Positions 1 to 5,495 of a DNA stretch of 10,156 bases are shown piece after piece. The position numbers and the translations under genes are program-made. The notes below the pieces were generated by a model, which ran no database searches, had not been told where the DNA came from, and worked only from the letters and a program-made list of their open reading frames with translations. Within the stretch, counting starts at the first letter, position 1; every line of letters starts with the position of its first letter. This DNA comes from JAAYAY01 sp964429355 (GTDB lineage: Bacteria > Planctomycetota > Planctomycetia > Pirellulales > Thermoguttaceae), in NCBI GenBank assembly GCA_964429355.1, contig CAYSCH010000339.1:1-10156 (forward strand). Direction: 5' to 3'.

Positions 1-812
1 TAGCCCGTGGCGCTAAAAGTTTCGATCGCGTTTCCGTGGAGGAGATCGGCATAGGCGACGCCACCGGTGCCGTGCACTTCGGCCCGATCATCCATTCCCC
101 CGAGCTTCGTCCAGCTCTCTTCGGCCAGGCCGACGCAACCTCCGTCAAATGCGAGGATCAGCAGGGCGTTGTCGTCTCCCCGGGTCTTGTCGCCATGGAC
201 TTGCGTGGCCATCTGGGCGTAGACGGAGGTGATCTTGGGCTTCCCCAGCATCCAGCGGAAGAACTCGATGGCATGGCAGCCCATGTCCATGGCCACACCG
301 CCGCCGGATCGTTCGACGTCCCAGAAGTGAGCGGCGTGGGGCCCGTTGTGTTTCTCAGACTGTTTGACAAGGGTTGGCCGGCCGAGGGCCCCGTCGTCGA
401 GCAGCTTTTTGAGCCGCACATATTTCGGCGCGAAGCACAGCTCCTCGGCATACATCAGCTTGACCCCGGCGGTGCGGCAGGCTTCGATCATCCGGTCCGC
501 CTCCCGGAGACTCAGGCACAGCGGCTTCTCGCAAACCACGTGCTTTCCCGCAGCCGCCGCATCGAGCGTGGCCTGGCAATGGAGGTCGTTGGGTAGCCCG
601 AGCACGACCATCTCGAGCTGTTCCAGTTCCAGCATCTGCCGATAGTCGGCGAAGTAGTGCGGGATGCCGTACTTGCGGGCAAACTGCTCCGCATGAGGCG
701 GCGTGGGGGATGCCACGGCGAACAACTCCGCCTGGGGCACGGCCTTGAGGGCCTCGGCATGGATCGTCGAAACGAACTGGGTGCCGATCAGTCCAACACG
801 GACCTTTTGCAT
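1..812 (-). CDS. Gfo/Idh/MocA family NAD(P)-dependent oxidoreductase, C-terminus cut off by the window edge
   Basis: Only the first 270 residues are present; the frame is open to the left edge. The N-terminus MQKVRVGLIGTQF begins a Rossmann fold, with GLIGTQ (7-12) as the dinucleotide loop. CEKPL (94-98) matches the conserved EKP motif, whose lysine is catalytic in this family. The segment GGGVAMDMGCHAIEFF (170-185) carries the aspartate and histidine expected in the substrate pocket of the alpha/beta C-terminal domain. The later stretch (about 225-262) with EESW and GGMDDR..VHGTGGVAYAD is also typical. Members oxidise or reduce sugars, inositols or their derivatives in the cytoplasm; the substrate cannot be told from sequence. 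The ATG at 812 is chosen because the Rossmann strand starts right after it and AGAGG lies seven bases upstream. It is divergent from the methyltransferase across a long gap. Family membership is near certain, substrate unknown. Confidence 0.93.
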   Translation of the reverse strand, partial: MQKVRVGLIGTQFVSTIHAEALKAVPQAELFAVASPTPPHAEQFARKYGIPHYFADYRQMLELEQLEMVVLGLPNDLHCQATLDAAAAGKHVVCEKPLCLSLREADRMIEACRTAGVKLMYAEELCFAPKYVRLKKLLDDGALGRPTLVKQSEKHNGPHAAHFWDVERSGGGVAMDMGCHAIEFFRWMLGKPKITSVYAQMATQVHGDKTRGDDNALLILAFDGGCVGLAEESWTKLGGMDDRAEVHGTGGVAYADLLHGNAIETFSATG

Positions 813-864
813 GATTCGCCTCTGCGTTGATCGTCGTTCGAGAATGCCGGGTGCGGCGCACGCC

Positions 865-893
865 ACGATATCGGCTCGAAGGGGGCGAATCAA
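865..893 (-). promoter_or_regulatory. Possible sigma-70-like promoter for the oxidoreductase gene
   Basis: On the minus strand TTGATT (893-888) and TATCGT (870-865) are separated by exactly 17 bases. They match the -35 and -10 consensus at 4 of 6 positions each. Transcription would begin near 858 and leave a leader of roughly 46 bases before the ATG at 812. The candidate promoter of the GH51 operon has the same -10 hexamer and spacing. The match is weak and was found by eye in GC-rich DNA, so it may be chance. Confidence 0.25.
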
Positions 894-1056
894 GTGCTTG
901 GCGACTCTGTCCTCGGGGGCTCCCGTTCCGCGCTGCTGGCTACGGAGGTCTCCTGGTTCTTCCCTGGCGGGAGATGCTGCTACGCGGCCGGGATCCGCAA
1001 CAGGAGAGGAAAGAATTGACCGCCCAAGGGCTGCCCGGAAGGGATGGGTGGCACGC

Positions 1057-1081
1057 CTTCGAGGAGCGGCTCGAAGCTTCG
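1057..1081. repeat. Overlapping inverted repeats: 7-bp-stem hairpin and 10-bp palindrome
   Basis: CTTCGAG (1057-1063) and CTCGAAG (1070-1076) form a perfect 7-bp stem around a six-base loop. The right arm also belongs to the perfect palindrome CGAAGCTTCG (1072-1081), so the two pairings are mutually exclusive. This could be a protein-binding site, an alternative RNA structure, or chance. There is no run of T beside it, so it does not look like an intrinsic terminator. Confidence 0.4.
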
Positions 1082-1157
1082 GCCTGCGCGAATTATCAAG
1101 ACATTCTACGCACGTGGTCCAGGGGCAGCCGTTCCTTGGGCGACTCTGAGGCAGAAG

Positions 1158-1178
1158 GCCGTATTCTGGGGATACGGC
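1158..1178. repeat. Perfect 7-bp-stem hairpin in the intergenic region
   Basis: GCCGTAT (1158-1164) pairs with ATACGGC (1172-1178) around the seven-base loop TCTGGGG. A flanking G-T pair extends the stem to 8 bp in RNA read on the plus strand. It lies 180 bases upstream of the methyltransferase start. No T-tract follows on either strand, which argues against a terminator; an RNA element in a leader or an operator are both possible. Confidence 0.4.
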
Positions 1179-1358
1179 TACGGGGTGGCTGGCGGAGGTG
1201 GGAGGAGGTATACTCGAAAATTCGCGAAAGCCTCAAGCATGTCTACCCGGCCAGCGGCGGAGAGGCATTTCGTCCTCTTCTGATTCACCGCCATCCGTCG
1301 ACGGGCGGTGTGGACTGCAGAGTGCTGTTCGCCGATCCCAACTGTCCTGAGCCACTTC

Positions 1359-2138
1359 ATGGAAACGATTCAAGCCAACGTTTACGACTATCCCAAATAC
1401 TACGACGTGCTGTTCAACTCGGACTGGAAGGCGGAGTACGACTTTCTGTGCGACTGCTTCACGAAGCACGGCAAGGGGACGGTCCACCGTTTGTTCGAGC
1501 CGGCCTGCGGCACGGGCCGCCTGCTGATCAAGTTTGCCCAGGCGGGCTACGATGTGGCGGGCAACGATCTGAACGCCAAGGCGGTCGACTACTGCAACGC
1601 CCGTCTCAGGCGGTATGGTTATGCAGGGACGGCCGTGGTAGGCGACATGTGCGACTTTCAGTTGAAGAGAAAGTCCCATGCCGCCTTCAACACGATCAAC
1701 AGTTTCCGCCACCTGCAGACGGAGAAGCAGGCGGTCGATCATCTCCGGTGCATGGCCGGCGCGTTGGTCGAGGGGGGGCTCTACATGCTGGGGCTGCACC
1801 TGACTCCCCGTCGGGCGGCCGTTTGCGAACACGAGGCCTGGACGGCGCAGCGCGGCAACCTGTGCATCAACTCGGAAATGCAATCGATCGAAGTCGATCG
1901 CCGCCGGCGAACGGAACGGGTTCGTTTCACCTTCGACATCTACACGCCCACGCGTCAATTCCGGCTCGCCGACGAGTTCACCTTCCGCACCTACACGGCC
2001 CGGCAGTTCCAGGAGCTGCTCGGCAAGGTTCCGGAGTTCGAGCTCATTGAGACTTACGACTTTGCCTATGAGATCGACTCCCCGATCACCATTGACGGCA
2101 AGACCGAGGACGTGGTTTACGTGCTCCGGAAGAAGTAG
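1359..2138 (+). CDS. Class I SAM-dependent methyltransferase
   Basis: The 259-residue product has a seven-strand Rossmann-type methyltransferase fold. Motif I is FEPACGTGRLL (46-56), the glycine-rich SAM-binding loop. GNDLN (68-72) ends strand 2, where the acidic residue contacts the SAM ribose. GDMCDF (95-100) fits the adenine-binding motif, and AAFNTINSFRHLQ (108-120) occupies the motif IV position. The C-terminal part (about 160-259) is rich in beta strands, as in methyltransferases with a substrate-binding cap. The acceptor is unknown. The start METIQANVYDYPKYYD is chosen because the YD(x)nYYD opening is common in this superfamily; an upstream in-frame ATG at 1308 would add 17 unconvincing residues. 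Neither start has a good Shine-Dalgarno site. It converges on the glycosyltransferase gene, 113 bases apart, and could act on the same product, but that is inference. Confidence 0.9.
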   Translation: METIQANVYDYPKYYDVLFNSDWKAEYDFLCDCFTKHGKGTVHRLFEPACGTGRLLIKFAQAGYDVAGNDLNAKAVDYCNARLRRYGYAGTAVVGDMCDFQLKRKSHAAFNTINSFRHLQTEKQAVDHLRCMAGALVEGGLYMLGLHLTPRRAAVCEHEAWTAQRGNLCINSEMQSIEVDRRRRTERVRFTFDIYTPTRQFRLADEFTFRTYTARQFQELLGKVPEFELIETYDFAYEIDSPITIDGKTEDVVYVLRKK

Positions 2139-2228
2139 CCTGCCGGAGTGTGGTCGACAGGGCGAGGCAGAGCAACCTGCCAGGCTCGACTCTTCACTTT
2201 CGCATGGCCTGCATCCCGGGTTATCGGG

Positions 2229-2250
2229 CTCCCGTCCGGGAACGGGCGAG
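2229..2250. terminator. Hairpin between convergent genes, possible terminator
   Basis: CCCGT (2231-2235) pairs with ACGGG (2242-2246), and CTC/GAG flanks extend the stem across a small bulge. It begins one base beyond the glycosyltransferase stop codon, in the 113-base gap where the two convergent genes end. There is no T-tract on either side, so intrinsic termination would be inefficient; it may instead mark a 3' end made by Rho or by processing. Confidence 0.3.
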
Positions 2251-2251
2251 T

Positions 2252-3484
2252 CTATCTCTCCACTCTCTCCTCGATGGCAGCGGCAGCCCGCCGGAGTCCG
2301 TCGTGCGCGGCGAGACGCTGGACGATCTGTTGGCAGGCCGTGGAAACATCGCGGGAACCGAGGAGCCGGTTCAATTGTCTCGCCAATCTTGCGCCGGTGA
2401 ATCGCTGGGCGGGGATCGAGTCGCCCAGGCCAAGGGATTTGATGCGGGCGGCATTGTCGAACTGGTCGTGGGCCAGGGCCATTAGGACCTGGGGGATGCC
2501 GGCGGCCATGGCCTGCGACGTGGAACCGATTCCGCCATGATGGATGAAGGCGGCGGACCGGGGGAGGAGCAGGTTGAGGGGCACATAGGAGAAATGTGCC
2601 ACGGTCTCCGGCAGGCTGCCGGGGAGCTGTTCCGGGTAGCCGGTCAGCAGAATGCCGGCCCGGCCGAGCCTCGTGCATGCTTCGAGGGCTGCCTCGAAGA
2701 AGGCTCGGCCATGAATATTGGCCGAACCGGGAGTGAATACAAGAGGTGCCCGATGCTTATCCAGGAACGCTTCGACGTCGGCTGGCAGGGTTTCGGCTCC
2801 CAGGTCGTTCCAGAGGGGAAAATCGGTCTGGATCACACCCCTCGGCCAGTCGTCCTGGGGCGGGCAGAACCAGCCGGGAAACAGGCAGAGGACGGCATAG
2901 GGTGAATGCCACCAATGCACAATCCGGCGAACGGGCGGCAGTCCGAGCTCTGCCCGCCACGAATTGAGGAATGGGCAGACGACCGGATCGATGAAGAACC
3001 GCTCGCCGATGCGAAACAGAATCCGCCTCAACCATGGGGGCCCCGAGACGCCGGGGAGCGTGGGTGGTTCCTTGTCGCTCCAGAGGACCGCAGGCTGGCA
3101 GTGGAGAGTGATGACCGGCAGGTTGAGCTTCTCTTGTGCCAGGAGGGCCCCGAAACCGAAACAGTTGGTGATTCCCACGGTGTTCTTGCCACCCGCGAGG
3201 TCGGCGCAGAGTTCGTATTGGCGCTGGAGCACCTGCTGAAGCGTTTGAAAGATATGCCGGAAAGATCGCTGCGGATGCCAGAGATCGGGATCTTCCATGA
3301 CGGCGGTGTACTGCTGGCGCGTGCCCAAGGCTTCAAACTCCAGTCCGTGGCGCCGAACTGTTTCTTCGAAGTGCGGATTCGTTGCCAGCGTGACGGCATG
3401 TCCCCGGCTGTGCAGCTCGATGGCCAGCCCGAGCATGGGGAAGACGTCGCCGGCACTGCCGAAGGTTGAGCAGAGGAAGTGCAC
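2252..3484 (-). CDS. GT1-type (MGT/UGT-like) nucleotide-sugar glycosyltransferase
   Basis: The 410-residue product is of normal length for a GT-B fold enzyme that moves a sugar from a nucleotide-sugar donor to a small acceptor. The N-terminus FLCSTFGSAGDVFPMLGLA matches the GSxGDVxP signature of sterol glucosyltransferases and of the vancomycin-type Gtf enzymes; Asp13 corresponds to the base proposed in those Gtf enzymes. The donor half carries FTPGSA (250-255), HHGGIGSTSQAMAAGIP (315-331), the conserved histidine-glycine donor loop, and AHDQFDNA (338-345), whose DQ pair usually contacts the sugar. No signal peptide or membrane segment is seen, so it acts at the cytoplasmic side. The start codon is GTG, with AGGA six bases upstream and the preceding gene's stop 13 bases away, implying cotranscription. 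Donor and acceptor are unknown; lipid, hopanoid, carotenoid or peptide acceptors are all possible. Confidence 0.93.
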   Translation of the reverse strand: MHFLCSTFGSAGDVFPMLGLAIELHSRGHAVTLATNPHFEETVRRHGLEFEALGTRQQYTAVMEDPDLWHPQRSFRHIFQTLQQVLQRQYELCADLAGGKNTVGITNCFGFGALLAQEKLNLPVITLHCQPAVLWSDKEPPTLPGVSGPPWLRRILFRIGERFFIDPVVCPFLNSWRAELGLPPVRRIVHWWHSPYAVLCLFPGWFCPPQDDWPRGVIQTDFPLWNDLGAETLPADVEAFLDKHRAPLVFTPGSANIHGRAFFEAALEACTRLGRAGILLTGYPEQLPGSLPETVAHFSYVPLNLLLPRSAAFIHHGGIGSTSQAMAAGIPQVLMALAHDQFDNAARIKSLGLGDSIPAQRFTGARLARQLNRLLGSRDVSTACQQIVQRLAAHDGLRRAAAAIEERVER

Positions 3485-3497
3485 GGGCGATCCTGCT

Positions 3498-3959
3498 TTA
3501 CATGGACTCTTGCTCGGAGAGGAACGCCGTGTCGAGAAGCCTCCCGTCGTAGTGGATGTCGACGGTGAGGGTGCCCAGGGGACGACTGCGGGCGGAGAGA
3601 AGCAGGGAAATCTGGGCGGAGGCCTTCAGGACGATTGGAATTCGAACCGGTCCGGGGCGTTTCTCCGGCCCTTGGCGCTGGATCGCCAGGCGGATGGCCG
3701 ACTCCGGATCGGCGAAGCGGATGTCGTCCATTTCGAGAACCGTGCCCAGGTCGAAGACGACCAACAGATCGTCGGGGACCATTTGCGGGAGGGGGCAATA
3801 CTCTTTGAGACCGACGGAGACGACTTCGACTCCGTCGTGTTGGCTCACCGTGAGATCGGCGAAGCGGACGGTCTCAACCTCGACGTCGTAGCCGCTGTCG
3901 CCGAGTTTGACACTCTCCTGAGTGACGAATGCTCGGATATTATCGGGATAGGGAGACAT
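3498..3959 (-). CDS. Unrecognised 153-residue protein in the radical SAM / glycosyltransferase cassette
   Basis: No family was recognised. The frame is supported by its position, by AGGA eight bases before the ATG, and by only 13 bases to the glycosyltransferase start. The sequence alternates hydrophobic and polar residues, as in beta strands: VEVETVRFADLTV (26-38), VEVVSVGL (44-51), DLLVVFDLGTVLEM (64-77), and VRIPIVLKASAQISLLLSA (104-122), then GTLTVDIHYDGRLLDTAFL (128-146). A small beta-sandwich or two repeated beta domains is a reasonable inference. There is no signal peptide, no membrane segment, and only one cysteine (Cys54), which argues against a metal cluster. It could be an accessory or partner protein for the neighbouring enzymes. 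It does not resemble a RiPP precursor: it lacks a short leader followed by a low-complexity core. Confidence 0.78.
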   Translation of the reverse strand: MSPYPDNIRAFVTQESVKLGDSGYDVEVETVRFADLTVSQHDGVEVVSVGLKEYCPLPQMVPDDLLVVFDLGTVLEMDDIRFADPESAIRLAIQRQGPEKRPGPVRIPIVLKASAQISLLLSARSRPLGTLTVDIHYDGRLLDTAFLSEQESM

Positions 3960-4052
3960 TCTGCCGTTCCTGGGATGGGGGGCCCGGGGATGACGATCTC
4001 CCTAATCTAGGCCGTCGAGGAGGAGAAGTCCACCCATCGGGACCGCCCGACC

Positions 4053-4075
4053 ACCCTGGGAAGTGGGCCCAGGGT
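4053..4075. repeat. 8-bp-stem hairpin between the radical SAM gene and the orphan gene
   Basis: ACCCTGGG (4053-4060) and CCCAGGGT (4068-4075) are perfectly complementary around a seven-base loop. The hairpin sits in the 152-base gap between the radical SAM stop and the orphan start on the minus strand. No T-tract follows, so it is not a classical terminator. It could partly terminate or stabilise the transcript and so set unequal expression of the genes on either side. Confidence 0.4.
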
Positions 4076-4111
4076 TGGCCTAGCGAAACGGACGGGACAG
4101 GCGGCTCTTCG

Positions 4112-5272
4112 TCACGATCCCGCACTGGAGAGGAGGGCTACTGACGGTTCGAGGGCCGACGGGGGTTCTTCCCGCAGTATCACGTGCCTGGCACCGCCGG
4201 AATCAACGCCCAGGTCGCGATTGAAGCCCAGGTGCGATCGCCATGGCAGGCCATAGAAAGGGGAGACCGTCGTTTCGAACCGGAGTTCATCGACGCCGAC
4301 CTGGCGAGCCAGTTCTATTGCCCTCAACTGGTACTGGCGGCGTTCATTCCAATGGAAAAGAAGATACTTCCAGTAGATGCGTGGAGAGCTTCGTTCGCCC
4401 CGATAGGCAACCAGGTCTTTCAGATTCTGAAGAACCCGATCGAACTTGAGTCCTCGCTGGTAGCGTGCGGCCGTATTCTGGTCGACGCCATCCAGGGAGA
4501 AATAGATGCGGTCGAAGAGGAGGGCCGCTTCGCGTTTCTGATCCGTGTCGACGAGCATGCCGTTTGTGGAAACCACGAGCGAGAGGTTCGGGTTGCGATC
4601 TCGAAGGATCGTCAACTCCTCGAGCACTCTGTCTGACGAGAATGGCTCACCGAGGTGATGGAAGGTGATCTCCCTTACGCCGATCCGCGCCAGGTCTTCG
4701 GCCACTTTGCGCACGTCGTCGAGAGACATGCGTCGGCGTTTTCGCACCTGTTTCACGGTGTGGCGGCGGCAACTCAAGCAGTGGAGATTGCAGATGCTCG
4801 TGTTTTCCAGCATCACGGCCTTCGGCATCGTAACCTGGGCCAGCGCTTGCCAAGCTTGCGGTTTCGACATCGCTCGAAGGTGTTTGCATCGGGTGCAGTT
4901 GGGCGTCGGGACGCGGCCGAGGGCAAGCTGTTCCCTGAAAGACTGGGCGGCCGGTCCGAGAAATACTGCTTCGAACGACTGTTCGTGCAGGTCGCCGACG
5001 TGCCCCGAGCCATCCAGGTCGCGATATCCGCAGGAGAGCGTCAGATCCGAGTTGACACAGACACCGAGTTCGGCACGGCCTTGGAGCGAATTGCAGATGA
5101 ACCCCTGCCGGCACCATTGCGCTTTGGCGGTCAGGACCGTTGCGCCGATTTTCCGGGGAAGCAACGACGCCTTGACGGCCAGATTTTCCATAGATGGGAA
5201 CCAGAATGTTGTTTCCGGAGTCGTTCGCGACGACGGATCTGCGGCCTCGCTTAGCGCTGCAGCACAAAGCAT
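4112..5272 (-). CDS. Radical SAM protein with an N-terminal SPASM-like cysteine domain
   Basis: The 386-residue product has a radical SAM core whose cluster motif is CNLHCLSC (Cys161, Cys165, Cys168; CX3CX2C). HLGEP (207-211) stands for the GGE motif that binds SAM, and STNG (235-238) and FSLDG (258-262) are also typical core strands. Before the core, residues about 54-130 look like a SPASM domain: Cys60, then GVCVNSDLTLSC (70-81), then NCTRC (125-129), with a G..GDL spacer. SPASM domains bind auxiliary 4Fe-4S clusters and usually follow the core, so the order is reversed. Such enzymes often modify peptides or proteins; the substrate here is unknown. Start choice: ATG at 5272 has GAGG close upstream, while a second ATG at 5191 begins the better-conserved-looking part but has no ribosome site. 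It is probably the first gene of the cassette with the 153-residue protein and the glycosyltransferase. Confidence 0.88.
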   Translation of the reverse strand: MLCAAALSEAADPSSRTTPETTFWFPSMENLAVKASLLPRKIGATVLTAKAQWCRQGFICNSLQGRAELGVCVNSDLTLSCGYRDLDGSGHVGDLHEQSFEAVFLGPAAQSFREQLALGRVPTPNCTRCKHLRAMSKPQAWQALAQVTMPKAVMLENTSICNLHCLSCRRHTVKQVRKRRRMSLDDVRKVAEDLARIGVREITFHHLGEPFSSDRVLEELTILRDRNPNLSLVVSTNGMLVDTDQKREAALLFDRIYFSLDGVDQNTAARYQRGLKFDRVLQNLKDLVAYRGERSSPRIYWKYLLFHWNERRQYQLRAIELARQVGVDELRFETTVSPFYGLPWRSHLGFNRDLGVDSGGARHVILREEPPSALEPSVALLSSAGS

Positions 5273-5495
5273 GCCCCCTCATCATAAGGATACATCATGG
5301 AAACATCGCGCGTGGAAAATGGGGTTTCTATTCTCTGTAACTCGCCGTCTGTCGGGGGGCAATGCTCGCCGTGGAGTAACTGGAGGGGAAATGCTACCGC
5401 AGCACTGGGAATTCAAATCCTCCGTGTTGGAGCAGGGATGCGAGGATTGTTGCGAGATCCTGTTTCGCCCGATCTGAATGCTCGCCGACACTCCT
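5273..5495. other. 223-base spacer between the GH51 operon and the radical SAM gene, with a weak hairpin
   Basis: Both flanking genes are on the minus strand, so this spacer should contain the end of the GH51 transcript and the promoter of the radical SAM gene. AATCCTC (5416-5422) pairs with GAGGATT (5442-5448) over a 19-base loop; read on the minus strand it is followed by a few T and A bases only, so it is a poor terminator. An 11-base direct repeat AATGCTCGCCG occurs at 5361-5371 and 5477-5487. No clear promoter was found. The codon choice of the small frames here differs from that of the neighbouring genes. Confidence 0.45.

Larger units (their letters stand above)
813..1358. other. 546-base gene-free region between divergent genes
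   Basis: No convincing gene was found. The open frames here give arginine-, glycine- and serine-rich translations without recognisable motifs, and the plus-strand frames run on into the methyltransferase as out-of-frame shadows. The stretch holds a possible promoter for the leftward oxidoreductase and two inverted repeats (listed separately). A TATACT -10-like hexamer at 1209-1214 could serve the methyltransferase, but it has no fitting -35. That would imply a leader of about 140 bases. A purine-rich GGGAGGAGGT run (1200-1209) resembles a ribosome-binding site but is too far (about 30 bases) from the nearest ATG at 1239, which opens only a 14-codon frame. No known riboswitch class was recognised. 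Confidence 0.6.

Noticed and set aside
1050..1064. Sigma-54-like TGGCAC sequence
   Set aside because: The GC element does not follow at the required distance, so only the first half of a -24/-12 promoter is matched.
827..2050. 407-codon plus-strand frame across the gap and the methyltransferase
   Set aside because: Its second half is out of frame with the methyltransferase, which has clear SAM-binding motifs. The first half is arginine- and glycine-rich with no recognisable domain.
1233..2678. 481-codon minus-strand frame
   Set aside because: It overlaps both the methyltransferase and the glycosyltransferase in wrong frames, and the translation has no family features.
4468..4480. 13-base sequence GGCCGTATTCTGG shared with 1157-1169
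   Set aside because: One exact match of this length is expected by chance in a window of this size; the second copy lies inside the radical SAM coding sequence.
5401..5432. tRNA T-arm-like sequence ATTCAAATCC
   Set aside because: The flanking bases cannot form the T stem, and no acceptor, D or anticodon arms are found around it.
5361..5487. 11-base direct repeat as possible mobile-element boundaries
   Set aside because: The copies enclose no gene and have no terminal inverted repeats, and repeats of this length occur by chance.
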